Source of the DNA: Clostridia bacterium
GTDB lineage: Bacteria; Bacillota; Clostridia; Christensenellales; Borkfalkiaceae
Assembly (NCBI GenBank): GCA_017463325.1
Contig: JAFTPK010000011.1
Coordinates: 1-64,000, forward strand
Length of the DNA stretch: 64,000 nucleotides
Reading direction: 5' to 3'
Shown here piece by piece: positions 52,141 through 61,383 of this stretch (positions within the stretch are counted from its first letter, which is position 1; each line of letters begins with the position of its first letter). The notes beneath the pieces were generated by a model that made no database searches, was not told where the DNA came from, and worked only from the letters and a program-made list of their open reading frames with translations. The position numbers were made by a program, and so were the translations under genes.

Positions 52141-53571
52141 ATGGCAAAGGAAAATCAATTTGTAGAACAGATCGCAGACATTGAAACGGATTTCCCGCAA
52201 TGGTATACCGACGTGGTTTTAAAGACCAAGCTCGTCGATTACGGTCCCGTCAAGGGCACCATGGTCATTCGTCCGTACGGGTATGCGATTTGGGAAAATA
52301 TCCAAAGAGAGCTTGACGGCAGATTTAAAAAGCAGGGGGTACAAAACGCCTACTTCCCCTTGCTGATCCCCATGAGCTTTTTTACGAAAGAGGCGGAGCA
52401 CGTCGAGGGGTTTGCCCCCGAAGTGGCGGTGGTCACGCACGCGGGCGGCGAAAAGCTTGCCGAGCCGCTTGCGATCCGTCCGACCTCGGAAACGATTATC
52501 GGTACTATGATGGCGAAATGGATACAGTCGTATCGAGATCTGCCCATGAAAGTCAATCAATGGTGTAACGTCATGCGCTGGGAAAAAACCACCCGTCCTT
52601 TCCTTAGAACGAGCGAATTTTTATGGCAGGAGGGACATACGGCGCACGCAACGGCGGAGGAGGCCGAGGCGGAAACGCTTACCATGCTCGGCGTATATAA
52701 GGAATTTGTAGAAAACTGTCTTGCTATCCCCGTCATCACGGGTAAAAAGACGGAAAAGGAACGCTTTGCGGGTGCCGTCGCTACCTATACCATGGAGGCA
52801 ATGATGCACGACGGGAAGAGCTTACAATCGGGCACCTCCCACTACATGGGACAAAATTTTGCAAAGGCGTTCGACATTCAATATCTTGGGAACGAGGGCA
52901 GCTTGCAGCACGCGTACACGACCTCTTGGGGGGTTTCGACGAGATTGATCGGCGCAGTGATTATGACGCACGGCGACGAACGTGGGCTGGTGCTCCCTCC
53001 CGTCGTGGCACCTACGCAATGCGTGATCGTCCCCATTGCCGCAAGAAAGGGCGGCGTGATCGAGGCTTGCGAAGCGCTTAAAGCGCAGTTGGAGGAGGCG
53101 GGGATCCGCGTGACGCTCGACGCGTCCGATAACAGCCCCGGCTGGAAATTCAACGAATGGGAAATGAAAGGGGTGCCTCTTCGTATCGAGCTTGGTCCCC
53201 GCGATATCGAGGCTGGCAAAATGCTGCTTGCCCGTCGCGATACGCTTGAAAAGAGCGAGGCTGCTTTGGAAAACGCGGCGGCAAGCGTCAAGGAAATGCT
53301 TGTGGAAATTCAGAAGAATATGCTTGAAAAAGCGCGGGCGCATAGAGATAACCGTATCGTTTATGCCGACGATATGGCAGGCATTTTAGCGGCCGTAGAA
53401 AAAGGGAATTTCGTGAAAGCGGGCTGGTGCGGCTGTCGCGCTTGCGAGGATAAGGTAAAGGAAGAAACGGCGGCGACTTCGCGCGTGATCGTAGAAGGCG
53501 AGAGCAAAGAAACCTGCGCTGTTTGCGGCAAACCTGCTAAAAACGTCATTATTTACGCAAGAGCTTATTAA
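52141..53571 (+). CDS. proS: Prolyl-tRNA synthetase, type 3 (eukaryote/archaea-like)
   Basis: 476 residues. The class II motifs are visible: motif 2 MRWEKTTRPFLRTSEFLWQEGHTAH and motif 3 near DERGLVLPP. The short form lacks the editing insertion of bacterial-type ProRS and has the type 3 C-terminal domain with cysteines (CGCRACEDK, CAVCGK), a plan also seen in some Clostridia and mycoplasmas. AGAGGT precedes the start. The 57-base gap after trpS shows only a weak promoter-like TTGAAT, so it may be co-transcribed. Confidence 0.95.
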   Translation: MAKENQFVEQIADIETDFPQWYTDVVLKTKLVDYGPVKGTMVIRPYGYAIWENIQRELDGRFKKQGVQNAYFPLLIPMSFFTKEAEHVEGFAPEVAVVTHAGGEKLAEPLAIRPTSETIIGTMMAKWIQSYRDLPMKVNQWCNVMRWEKTTRPFLRTSEFLWQEGHTAHATAEEAEAETLTMLGVYKEFVENCLAIPVITGKKTEKERFAGAVATYTMEAMMHDGKSLQSGTSHYMGQNFAKAFDIQYLGNEGSLQHAYTTSWGVSTRLIGAVIMTHGDERGLVLPPVVAPTQCVIVPIAARKGGVIEACEALKAQLEEAGIRVTLDASDNSPGWKFNEWEMKGVPLRIELGPRDIEAGKMLLARRDTLEKSEAALENAAASVKEMLVEIQKNMLEKARAHRDNRIVYADDMAGILAAVEKGNFVKAGWCGCRACEDKVKEETAATSRVIVEGESKETCAVCGKPAKNVIIYARAY

Positions 53572-53583
53572 AAGCTACGAAAG

Positions 53584-53619
53584 AAAACGCTCTGCCTCTA
53601 CGAAAGGTAGAGTGTTTTT
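53584..53619 (+). terminator. Rho-independent terminator of the pyr-trpS-proS unit
   Basis: A 14-bp stem (two G-T pairs) between 53584-53597 and 53605-53618 with a seven-base loop, running into a T-run. Confidence 0.85.
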
Positions 53620-53693
53620 CATGCAAATTCCACGGGGCGTGGGTGGTCTTTTTCTTTCTCGTATAGTATAATCGTCATAAAGGAGGTCTGCTT

Positions 53694-54302
53694 ATGGATC
53701 AAGTAAAAATCGGAAGGTTCATCAAAGAGCTTCGCAAGGAGGAGGGGCTGACGCAAGCCGAGCTTGCGGAGCGGCTGCATATTTCGGATAAAACGGTTTC
53801 TAAATGGGAAACGGGGAACGGGCTGCCCGAAGTAGGCTTAATGCTGCCGCTTTGCGAGGTTTTGAAAATCAGCGTCAACGAATTGCTTTCCGCAGAAAAG
53901 CTTGACGAAAAACAATATCATCAAAAAGCAGAAGAAAACATTATGAGCTTAATGAACGAAAAGGCGGAAGCAAAAAGAAAATTGATTTTAGAAGTGGTCG
54001 TAATCTTTATTACGCTACTTTCCTCGATCACCCTTATTATGCTTGCAGGGTATTTGGAAATGGAAACTTGGGTAAGAATCCTCTTGATTGTGATTGCGGT
54101 TGTCGTGATGGTCGGTGGAATCTTGGTGGCGGCTGTTCTTGAAATGACGGTGGGCGGCTTTGAGTGCCGACATTGCGGGGAGTATTTTGAACCTGACGCG
54201 TTTTCCTATTTAATGGGTGCGCACACGATTATGCACCGCCGTTTAAAATGTCCGCATTGCGGCAAAAAAAGCTGGTGCAAACGTCGCTTGACAAAAGAAT
54301 AA
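53694..54302 (+). CDS. XRE-family regulator with two membrane helices and a zinc ribbon
   Basis: 202 residues. Residues 6-62 form the XRE domain (RKEEGLTQAELAERLHISDKTVSKWETG). Two membrane helices at about 98-118 and 125-150 follow. The tail has a zinc ribbon built from CRHCG and CPHCG. This plan is common among small Clostridial regulators of unknown signal. TATAAT at 53667-53672 is the likely -10 (the -35 is poor), and AGGAGG precedes the start. A terminator follows, so it is a single-gene unit. Confidence 0.87.
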   Translation: MDQVKIGRFIKELRKEEGLTQAELAERLHISDKTVSKWETGNGLPEVGLMLPLCEVLKISVNELLSAEKLDEKQYHQKAEENIMSLMNEKAEAKRKLILEVVVIFITLLSSITLIMLAGYLEMETWVRILLIVIAVVVMVGGILVAAVLEMTVGGFECRHCGEYFEPDAFSYLMGAHTIMHRRLKCPHCGKKSWCKRRLTKE

Positions 54303-54329
54303 CCCCGTTTTCCCTTTTCTAAAAACGTC

Positions 54330-54366
54330 ATAAGCGGTGAAAATATATTCGCCGCTTATATTTTTT
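54330..54366 (+). terminator. Rho-independent terminator
   Basis: A 12-bp stem (one G-T pair) between 54330-54341 and 54348-54359, loop AATATA, followed by ATTTTTT. Confidence 0.88.
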
Positions 54367-54387
54367 CAAAAAATATCGAACAAATGT

Positions 54388-54416
54388 TTGACTTTTTTAA
54401 GAAATCGTGGTACACT
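54388..54416 (+). promoter_or_regulatory. Promoter of the radical SAM gene, nearly leaderless
   Basis: TTGACT at 54388-54393 and TACACT at 54411-54416, spacer 17. Transcription should start at about 54423, 0-4 bases before the ATG at 54426. Confidence 0.75.
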
Positions 54417-54425
54417 ATGGGTACT

Positions 54426-55793
54426 ATGATAGATGAAAAAAGACTGAAAATTTTAGTGGACGGGGCGAAATACGACGTTTCCTGTTCTTCCTCCGGTTCG
54501 CGCCGTAAAAACGTTGCGGGCGGGATAGGAAACGCGGCGTTCGGGGGGATTTGCCATTCATTTACCCGTGACGGTCGGTGCATTTCGCTGTTGAAATTGC
54601 TGCTTAGCAACGATTGTGTATTTGACTGTAAGTACTGTCCGAACCGTCGAAGTGCGGACGTGCCTCGGGCGAGCGTCACCCCCGAAGAGGTGTGCGAGCT
54701 TGTCATTGAATTTTATAAGCGCAACTACATAGAGGGGCTGTTTTTGTCCTCGGCGGTGATGAAAAATTCCGACTATACTATGGAGCTGCTCATTCGTACC
54801 GTCAAACTTTTACGGGAAGAACACCGCTTTAACGGCTATATCCATTTAAAGGGGATCCCGTATGCAGACCCTGCGTTGGAGCGGGAGGCGGCGCGCTACG
54901 TGGACAGAATGAGCTATAACGTCGAATTGCCCAGCGAAAGTAGCTTAAAGCTTCTTGCCCCACAAAAGAGCAAAGAGAGCGTCTTTTTGCCTATGGGAAG
55001 ATTGAGCGAGGAAAAGCGGGAGCTTGCGCTTGAAAAGAAAAAACAGACGGGCAGGTGCGAGTTGAAAGGTACGGGGAGGTTTCTTCCCGCAGGGCAAACG
55101 ACGCAAATGATCGTCGGCGCGTCGCCCGAAAAGGACGGGCAAATTTTAAGGCTTTCGGAGGCAATGTATCGAAAATTCGACTTGAAGCGGGTGTATTTTT
55201 CCTCCTATATCCCTGTCGTAAACGACCCCTTATTACCGACCAAACAGGCAGGACTTTTGCGGGAACATAGACTGTATCAAGCCGACTGGCTTATGCGCTT
55301 TTACGGTTTTGAGAGTGAGGAGATCGTCGGGACGGGGGAAAATCTTTCCACCGAATACGACCCAAAGTGCGCGTGGGCGCTTAAAAATATGCACCTTTTT
55401 CCCGTGGAGATCAATACGGCGAGCGTGGAAACGCTGCTACGGGTGCCGGGGATCGGAGCAAAGGGGGCGTACAAAATCGTGGCGGCAAGGCGGCATGCTG
55501 CACTTACCTTTGCGGACCTTAAAAAAATGAGGATCGTTGTCAAGCGGGCGCGGCATTTTATTACTTGCGGCGGTAAATTTTATGGTTTGGAGGGAACGGA
55601 GCGGGTAGGCTTGGCGCTCAGCGCGGCTGAGCGGACGGACAATGCCGTGCAACTCTCTCTTTTTGAGAGCGAGGAGAGATTTCTTCCCGAAGCGAACAGC
55701 TTTTTAAGTTTAAAAACAGAGGAAACGGAGAAGAAATTTTTGCTCTCCTCTACGGCTGAAATTGCCCGTTCGGCGTTGCTTGGGGAATTGTAA
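54426..55793 (+). CDS. Putative DNA modification/repair radical SAM protein (TIGR03916 type)
   Basis: 455 residues from the ATG at 54426. A longer frame from 54384 would overlap the promoter. The 4Fe-4S/AdoMet cluster motif is C64-x3-C68-x2-C71 (DCVFDCKYCPNRR). KYDVSCSSSGSRR at the N-terminus and CHSFTRDGRCISLLK are family hallmarks. The C-terminal helix-hairpin-helix NTASVETLLRVPGIGAKGAYKI suggests DNA binding. The family always pairs with a TIGR03915 protein, here the next gene. No ribosome site precedes the start, consistent with a leaderless mRNA. The actual reaction is unknown. Confidence 0.9.
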   Translation: MIDEKRLKILVDGAKYDVSCSSSGSRRKNVAGGIGNAAFGGICHSFTRDGRCISLLKLLLSNDCVFDCKYCPNRRSADVPRASVTPEEVCELVIEFYKRNYIEGLFLSSAVMKNSDYTMELLIRTVKLLREEHRFNGYIHLKGIPYADPALEREAARYVDRMSYNVELPSESSLKLLAPQKSKESVFLPMGRLSEEKRELALEKKKQTGRCELKGTGRFLPAGQTTQMIVGASPEKDGQILRLSEAMYRKFDLKRVYFSSYIPVVNDPLLPTKQAGLLREHRLYQADWLMRFYGFESEEIVGTGENLSTEYDPKCAWALKNMHLFPVEINTASVETLLRVPGIGAKGAYKIVAARRHAALTFADLKKMRIVVKRARHFITCGGKFYGLEGTERVGLALSAAERTDNAVQLSLFESEERFLPEANSFLSLKTEETEKKFLLSSTAEIARSALLGEL

Positions 55794-55816
55794 AAGGAGG
55801 GGGCAGGTACGAGTTT

Positions 55817-56554
55817 ATGAGAAAAATTTACCTTTTAGACGGTACGACAGACGGTTTCTTTACCGCCGTTTTCGACGCCTATAAGGAGGAAAAAGCATAT
55901 TTAACTAAGCAAAAAAACGTTCAGGTCGGGTTGTTTGACGAGTGCATCAGCGTCAACGCGGACGAAGAAAAAGCGGGTAGAGTGCAAAAAAAGCTGCGAT
56001 CAATTTCCTCCCAAGGCTATAACGAGGTGTTGCAAATTTTGAGGACGAACTTAGAGGACGGGGCGCAAATCGCTTTTCAATATTTGAAGTTGTTGGTGGC
56101 TTACGGTGGCGCGGCGAGGAGCCGTTTAACCGAGCCTACTGTGCGACGCGCGCTTGAACTTTGCGGGCAGGTATGGACGGAGGTGCATAGGTTAAAGGGA
56201 TTTTTGCGCTTTCAGGAAACGGCAACAGGGCTGCTTTACGCCCATTGCAAGCCCGATAACGACGTGGTGGAGCTGCTTATGCCTCACTTTATCGCGAGAT
56301 TGCACGGAATTCCGTTCGTTATTCACGACGTCGCTCGTTCGATTGCGGGGTTGTACGACGGCTCAGCATGGACGGTGGCAGCGGTGGGCGAGGCGGAGAT
56401 TGCGCTTTCGGAAAAGGAAATTTCCTTTTCGTCGCTTTGGAAAAACTACTATCGAACGGTCGCCATTCCATCGCGAAAGAACGTGCGGCAACAGAAAAAT
56501 TATATGCCTACGCGGTACTGGTCGACGCTCGTAGAGGATCCGCGGGAGGAATAA
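55817..56554 (+). CDS. TIGR03915-family putative DNA-metabolism protein (DUF4130)
   Basis: 245 residues. The family motifs are YLLDGTTDGFFTAVFDAY at the start, WTEVHRLKGFLRFQE in the centre, LLMPHFIARL, and PTRYWSTLVE at the end, near the lysine/Met-rich tail KNYMPTRY. Proteins of this family are found almost only beside the TIGR03916 radical SAM protein and resemble UdgX-like/uracil-glycosylase associated partners. The role is inferred as DNA repair. GGAGGGGGC precedes the start, 23 bases after the partner. A terminator ends the pair. Confidence 0.9.
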   Translation: MRKIYLLDGTTDGFFTAVFDAYKEEKAYLTKQKNVQVGLFDECISVNADEEKAGRVQKKLRSISSQGYNEVLQILRTNLEDGAQIAFQYLKLLVAYGGAARSRLTEPTVRRALELCGQVWTEVHRLKGFLRFQETATGLLYAHCKPDNDVVELLMPHFIARLHGIPFVIHDVARSIAGLYDGSAWTVAAVGEAEIALSEKEISFSSLWKNYYRTVAIPSRKNVRQQKNYMPTRYWSTLVEDPREE

Positions 56555-56583
56555 TCGACGAAAAATGACGAAAAAATACAATT

Positions 56584-56609
56584 CTCTCTCTTAATAAGAG
56601 AGAGTTTTT
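56584..56609 (+). terminator. Rho-independent terminator
   Basis: Perfect 9-bp stem CTCTCTCTT / AAGAGAGAG, loop AAT, then T5. Confidence 0.88.
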
Positions 56610-56630
56610 CTTATTTTCTAAGCTGACCGC

Positions 56631-56659
56631 TTGACGAGCCGTAAAAAAAATGGTATGAT
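56631..56659 (+). promoter_or_regulatory. Promoter of the XRE-mcsA-mcsB-clpC operon, leaderless arrangement
   Basis: TTGACG at 56631-56636 and TATGAT at 56654-56659, spacer 17. The ATG at 56666 begins exactly seven bases after the -10 box. No CtsR heptad pair (GGTCAAA type) is seen. Confidence 0.78.
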
Positions 56660-56665
56660 AGTAGT

Positions 56666-57328
56666 ATGGAAGAGAATACCGTAATAACAAAACAAATTGC
56701 AAAGAACCTGACCGTGCTCCGCAAGCGTGCCAAGCTGACGCAAGCGGAGGTTGCGGAGAAAATCAACTACTCGGACAAATCCGTTTCCAAATGGGAATCG
56801 GCGGGCGGGGTACCGGATATTTTTATCCTGATACAGCTCGCTAAGCTCTACGGCGTCACCGTAAACGAGATCGTAGGGGAGAAATCGCCCGTGCCGCCCA
56901 AGGAGGGGAAGACGGGTTTGCACGTACTCATTATGCTACTTTCCGCGGGAATCGTATGGCTTGTGGCGGTGTGCGTATTTGCTTTACTGCAAGTACTGCC
57001 CGTCAAGGGGGCGTGGTGGTTGGCGTTTATTTACGCGTTGCCGATCAACGCCATTGTATTCGTGGTCTTTGCCTGTATTTGGAAATATAAGATGTTGCAT
57101 TTTGTGTCCGTTTCCACGCTGATTTGGACGGGGCTTTTAAGCCTGTATCTAAGCATTGCGCTCATTCCGAAAACGCTTGTAGCGTTGGAGAGTCTTTGGC
57201 CTATCTTTTTGATCGGGGTGCCGTTGCAGGTACTGGCGATCTTGTGGGCGTTTTTCCGCTACTCCGTGTTCAAGCGAAGAAAGGCGGCGAACGCGCAAAA
57301 GGAAAGGGAGAAAATCGTAGAGGAATAA
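56666..57328 (+). CDS. XRE-family regulator with membrane domain, in the ctsR position
   Basis: 220 residues. Residues 10-66 form the XRE domain (LRKRAKLTQAEVAEKINYSDKSVSKWESAGG). Five or so hydrophobic segments follow between about 90 and 205. It is the first gene of the operon that continues with mcsA, mcsB and clpC, a place where Firmicutes normally encode the repressor CtsR. It is not homologous to CtsR. The promoter lies seven bases before the ATG and no ribosome site is present, so translation should be leaderless. Whether it controls the operon is unknown. Confidence 0.88.
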   Translation: MEENTVITKQIAKNLTVLRKRAKLTQAEVAEKINYSDKSVSKWESAGGVPDIFILIQLAKLYGVTVNEIVGEKSPVPPKEGKTGLHVLIMLLSAGIVWLVAVCVFALLQVLPVKGAWWLAFIYALPINAIVFVVFACIWKYKMLHFVSVSTLIWTGLLSLYLSIALIPKTLVALESLWPIFLIGVPLQVLAILWAFFRYSVFKRRKAANAQKEREKIVEE

Positions 57329-57330
57329 TC

Positions 57331-57801
57331 ATGCTTTGTTGTAAATGCAAAAAAAATCAAGCGACGAAAACGTTCGTCAGCGGCAGCGGCGCGAAACGGA
57401 AGGAGGAATACTACTGTTTCGAGTGCTATCGCGAGCGGTTTTTGTCTGTGGAATACGACGGCGAGGAAAACGGCCGCTCTTTTGAGGTTTGCCCCTATTG
57501 TGGGGTAAAGGCGGAGGAGTTTCGCCGTAGCGGCCTCGTCGGCTGCGCGAAATGCTATAAGACGATCGGGAAAGCGGTTTTGCCCGCGCTGATCGGTATG
57601 CAGGGCGCGGTGGTGCACGTTGGGAAAGAGGGAGCGGCGACGGAGGAGGAGCACGTAAACCTCCGTTTGATCGAGTTGAAATTATTATACGAGGCCTATC
57701 GCGGCGAGGGGAATACGGAACGCGCCCGCGCCGTTGCCGAGGAATATGCAAGGACGCAGGACGGCCTGTTCGTAGGAGGGAAAAGTGGAGCACTCACCTG
57801 A
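57331..57801 (+). CDS. mcsA: McsA, activator of protein-arginine kinase
   Basis: 156 residues from the ATG at 57331 (AGAGGA upstream). A longer in-frame start at 57124 would overlap the regulator gene and is rejected. Two zinc fingers of C-x-x-C type are seen (MLCCKCKKNQ with CFEC, and CPYCG with CAKC). A C-terminal UvrB/UvrC-type helix pair follows (VNLRLIELKLLYEAYRGEGNTERARAVAEEYAR). McsA activates McsB and helps deliver proteins to ClpC. Its end overlaps mcsB by 17 bases. Confidence 0.9.
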   Translation: MLCCKCKKNQATKTFVSGSGAKRKEEYYCFECYRERFLSVEYDGEENGRSFEVCPYCGVKAEEFRRSGLVGCAKCYKTIGKAVLPALIGMQGAVVHVGKEGAATEEEHVNLRLIELKLLYEAYRGEGNTERARAVAEEYARTQDGLFVGGKSGALT

Positions 57802-58810
57802 ATTTATTGCGACCACCGTCGTTTCCACGCGTATCCGTTTGGCGCGTAATCTTCGCGCCTATCCGTTCCCTGTCAAGTTAAAGCGTGCGCAAGCGGAGGA
57901 GATCGTTCGGATTGTGCGCGGTGCGCTTTCGGAGATCGACGACGGGTTTGTGGAATACGATATGTGGAATACGGACGCCCAGCAAATACGCCTATTGCAA
58001 GAGCAGCACCTTATCAGCCCCGCGCTCGCGGCAAGGCAGGGCGGCGCGGCTTTCGTATCGGCAGACAGACACGTTTCGGTAATGGTCAACGAAGAGGATC
58101 ATTTGCGGGAGCAGTATATTTTAAAGGGCTTTAATCCCTATCGCGCGTACGAGCGCATGAACGGTTTGGACGACGCGTTACAATGTCGGCTTGATTTTGC
58201 GTACGATAAGCGGCTTGGGTATTTGACCGCTTGCCCGAGCAACGTCGGTACGGGAATGCGGGCGTCGGTGCTTTTGTTTTTACCGGGGTTGGAGCGGAGC
58301 AACGTTTTGAAAAATTTATTGCCGTCGTTAAAGGCGAGCGGCATGACCGTGCGCGGTATGTTCGGCGAGGGAACGGCAGCCGAGGGCTTTTCTTATCAGG
58401 TTTCCAACGAACGCACCATCGGTATGAGCGAAAAGGAAATTCTCGATCAGACCATGCAAATCACCATGAAACTTTGTGATTTGGAGCTTCGGGAGCGGGA
58501 AAAGATGCGCGCGTCGGATAAGATTGCTTTAAAGGACGGCTGTTTGCGGGCGTACGGTTTGCTTACCAACTGTGCCGTATTGCCGCTGAAAGAGCTGACG
58601 GAGGGCATGGTAAAAATCAAGCTGGGGCTTGCGCTTGGGTTTTTCAACGCGCCCAACGCCGAGGCGTTCAACGACTTTTTGGAGGATATGCGCCCTGCCT
58701 CCTTTCGCCTCGAAAACGGGTTGCAGGGGGCGAGCGAGCGGGAGTGTGACCTGCAACGGGCGGAAATCGTACACAGGGTTTTGCCCGAGCTAATCGTGAG
58801 AGTGGAGTAA
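57785..58810 (+). CDS. mcsB: Protein-arginine kinase McsB
   Basis: 341 residues, GTG start at 57785 with AGGAGG upstream. ATP:guanido phosphotransferase fold: VSTRIRLARNL with ATP-contacting Arg residues, VMVNEEDHLR (the acidic pair of the active site), GYLTACPSNVGTGMRASV (the family's Cys-containing CPSN-x-G-T-G-x-R motif). It phosphorylates arginines on proteins, marking them for ClpC/ClpP breakdown. Co-expressed with mcsA and clpC. Confidence 0.95.
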   Translation: MEHSPEFIATTVVSTRIRLARNLRAYPFPVKLKRAQAEEIVRIVRGALSEIDDGFVEYDMWNTDAQQIRLLQEQHLISPALAARQGGAAFVSADRHVSVMVNEEDHLREQYILKGFNPYRAYERMNGLDDALQCRLDFAYDKRLGYLTACPSNVGTGMRASVLLFLPGLERSNVLKNLLPSLKASGMTVRGMFGEGTAAEGFSYQVSNERTIGMSEKEILDQTMQITMKLCDLELREREKMRASDKIALKDGCLRAYGLLTNCAVLPLKELTEGMVKIKLGLALGFFNAPNAEAFNDFLEDMRPASFRLENGLQGASERECDLQRAEIVHRVLPELIVRVE

Positions 58811-58813
58811 GAT

Positions 58814-61372
58814 ATGGCAAACAAGGATAATTTGACGAGTAATTTAAACGAGGCGCTTGAAATCGCGCAAAAGATCACGCTGGAAAAGGGCGCGGTGTAC
58901 GTAGGAAGCGAACACCTCGTCTACGCCTTTTTGCGGCTCCCCGAAAGTGTAGCGGGCGGGCTGTTAAACGACGCGGGCGTGGCTTTTTCTGCGTACGAGG
59001 CGGTATTTTTCCGTACGATCGACGTCCGTATGACGGAGGAGGGCATGACCAAGCGTACCAAAATGATGTTCAGTCGCGCCATGGGGCTTGCCTCTGAATT
59101 GCACATGACGACGGGTACGGCGCATCTTTTGTATGCGGTGCTTGACGACAGTACCTGTATGGCGGTGCGGATCCTCAATAAGTTGGGGGTGGACGTTGAT
59201 ACGCTGAAAGTTAAAACGGAAATGGCAATACGCACGTTCAAAAGGCGGGGGGAGAGCGTAGAAGAGGAAGAAAAGCCCCGTTTCTCCGTTCCTGTTTTTC
59301 CAAGCTCGCCGCAAGAAAGCGGCGGTGCGGGCAATTCGGCGCCCGCGAAAGAGAGCCTATTTTCCAAGGATAGCTCGAAAAAAAGCCCCGCGTACGAACG
59401 GCTGATTCAATACGGTACGGATATGACCGAGCGGGCAAAGCAGGGCAAAATTGACCCCGTGATCGGACGAAAAAAGGAAATGGAAAAGGTAGTGCAGGTG
59501 CTTTCCCGTCGCTCGAAAAACAATCCCGTTTTGATCGGGGAACCGGGGGTGGGGAAGAGCGCGATCGTCGAGGGGTTGGCTATGCTGATCGCCGAGGGAA
59601 AGGTGCCTCCGCAGTTATACAATAAAACGGTGCTTTCGGTGGATATTCCGGGAATGCTTGCGGGCGCGAAGTACCGCGGCGAGTTTGAGGAAAGGCTGAA
59701 AGACTTCGTAGACAGCGTGATAGCAGACGGGGATATCGTCATGTTTATCGACGAGATCCATACAATCGTCGGCGCGGGCGCGTCGGCGGATAACAGCATG
59801 GATGCGGCAAATATTTTAAAGCCTTTGCTTGCAAGAGGGGAGGTGCAGCTGATTGGCGCGACGACGATTGAGGAGTATCGGAAGTATATCGAAAAGGACG
59901 CCGCGCTCGAACGCCGCTTTACCCCCGTTATGGTGGAGGAGCCGACGGAGGACGAGGCGATCGGCATTTTAAAAGGACTTCGTTCGCGCTACGAAAAGCA
60001 CCACGGGATTGTGATCGGCGACGATGCGATCGAGGCGGCGGTAAAGCTTTCCGTTCGCTATATCAGCGACCGATTTTTGCCCGACAAAGCCATTGATCTA
60101 ATGGACGAGGCGGCGGCGCGGGCGCGTATTTACAGCGGCGGCGAGGACGAGAGCGTCAAGGAGCTTGAATTAGAAATTCTCTCGCTTGAAGAGGGGAAGA
60201 GCCGTGCGGCGGCTGTCGGGGACTTTGCGGCGGCAAATCAGCTATTGAAAGAAAAGGAAACGCTTGAAGAGAAAAAGCGGGCGATCAAGCAAGCGCAGTC
60301 GCTCGTCCGTTTTGCGGACGGACGTATGGGGATCGGCCGAGAACAGGTGGCGGCGATCGTCGCTACCCGCACCAACGTTCCTCTTTTGCAGATTACGCAA
60401 GAGGAGGGTGAAAAGCTTATGAAATTAGAGGAGCGCTTGCACGAGCGGATTGTCGGACAAAACGAGGGGGTAAGCGCGGTGGCGAAAGCGATACGCCGTG
60501 CCCGCGCAGGTCTGAAAGACCCTTCCCGTCCGATCGGCTCTTTCATCTTCGTTGGACCGACGGGGGTGGGGAAAACCGATCTTTGCAAGGCGCTTGCTGA
60601 GGCGCTTTTTGGGAGCGAGGAGCAGATGATTCGCCTTGATATGAGCGAATATATGGAAAAACAGGCGGTATCTAAGCTGATCGGCGCGCCTCCCGGATAT
60701 GCGGGGTTTGACGATTTGCAATCGGGGCAGCTCACCGAAAAGGTGCGTACCAAGCCCTATTGCGTGGTACTGTTCGACGAGATTGAAAAGGCGCACCCCG
60801 ACGTGTTTAATCTGCTTTTGCAAATTCTCGACGACGGGCGTTTGACGGATAGCAAGGGTAGAACGGTGAGCTTTAAAAATGCGGTCATTATTCTCACCTC
60901 CAACGTCGGCGCGGCGCTTTCGCAAAGCGAGCGTACGGGCGTGTACGGCTTTGGGAGCGATATGGACGACAAAGCGGTGGACGGTAAGCAGTACGAGGAG
61001 ATGAAAGAAAATATCACCAAGGCGCTCAAAGAGAAATTCCGTCCCGAATTTTTAAACCGTATGGACGACGTGATCGTTTTCCACCGTTTGACGGAGGCGG
61101 AGGCGGCACAGATCGGCGGAAAAATGATTTCGTCGCTGATGAAACGCTTACACGAACAGCGCGGGATTTTGCTCACCGTCACCGAACGAGCCAAACGCGC
61201 ACTTGTGAAAGAGGGCTATGACAGTCAGTACGGCGCGCGGCCGTTGAAACGGGTGATTCGCCGTCGAATTGAAGATAAGCTTTCAGAGGAAATTTTACTT
61301 GGGCGAATTCGCGGCGGGCAAAAGGTTGTTGTCGATCACGACGGCACGGAGTACTTTTTTGAAACGGAATAA
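58814..61372 (+). CDS. clpC: ClpC AAA+ unfoldase
   Basis: 852 residues. N-domain (about 1-150, two Clp repeats), first AAA+ with Walker A GEPGVGKS (242-249), a UvrB-like coiled middle domain (about 440-495), second AAA+ with Walker A GPTGVGKT (581-588), and a final D2-small domain with [10 protein letters not shown]. It unfolds proteins for ClpP, including those arginine-phosphorylated by McsB. GGAG precedes the start, and the stop lies 11 bases before aroC. Confidence 0.96.
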   Translation: MANKDNLTSNLNEALEIAQKITLEKGAVYVGSEHLVYAFLRLPESVAGGLLNDAGVAFSAYEAVFFRTIDVRMTEEGMTKRTKMMFSRAMGLASELHMTTGTAHLLYAVLDDSTCMAVRILNKLGVDVDTLKVKTEMAIRTFKRRGESVEEEEKPRFSVPVFPSSPQESGGAGNSAPAKESLFSKDSSKKSPAYERLIQYGTDMTERAKQGKIDPVIGRKKEMEKVVQVLSRRSKNNPVLIGEPGVGKSAIVEGLAMLIAEGKVPPQLYNKTVLSVDIPGMLAGAKYRGEFEERLKDFVDSVIADGDIVMFIDEIHTIVGAGASADNSMDAANILKPLLARGEVQLIGATTIEEYRKYIEKDAALERRFTPVMVEEPTEDEAIGILKGLRSRYEKHHGIVIGDDAIEAAVKLSVRYISDRFLPDKAIDLMDEAAARARIYSGGEDESVKELELEILSLEEGKSRAAAVGDFAAANQLLKEKETLEEKKRAIKQAQSLVRFADGRMGIGREQVAAIVATRTNVPLLQITQEEGEKLMKLEERLHERIVGQNEGVSAVAKAIRRARAGLKDPSRPIGSFIFVGPTGVGKTDLCKALAEALFGSEEQMIRLDMSEYMEKQAVSKLIGAPPGYAGFDDLQSGQLTEKVRTKPYCVVLFDEIEKAHPDVFNLLLQILDDGRLTDSKGRTVSFKNAVIILTSNVGAALSQSERTGVYGFGSDMDDKAVDGKQYEEMKENITKALKEKFRPEFLNRMDDVIVFHRLTEAEAAQIGGKMISSLMKRLHEQRGILLTVTERAKRALVKEGYDSQYGARPLKRVIRRRIEDKLSEEILLGRIRGGQKVVVDHDGTEYFFETE

Positions 61373-61383
61373 GGAGTAGGGAT

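Noticed and set aside
52090-55811. 12-mer GGGGCAGGTACG at 52090 and 55800, each just after a stop codon
   Set aside because: Many 12-mer pairs are expected by chance in 64 kb, and the surroundings are unrelated.
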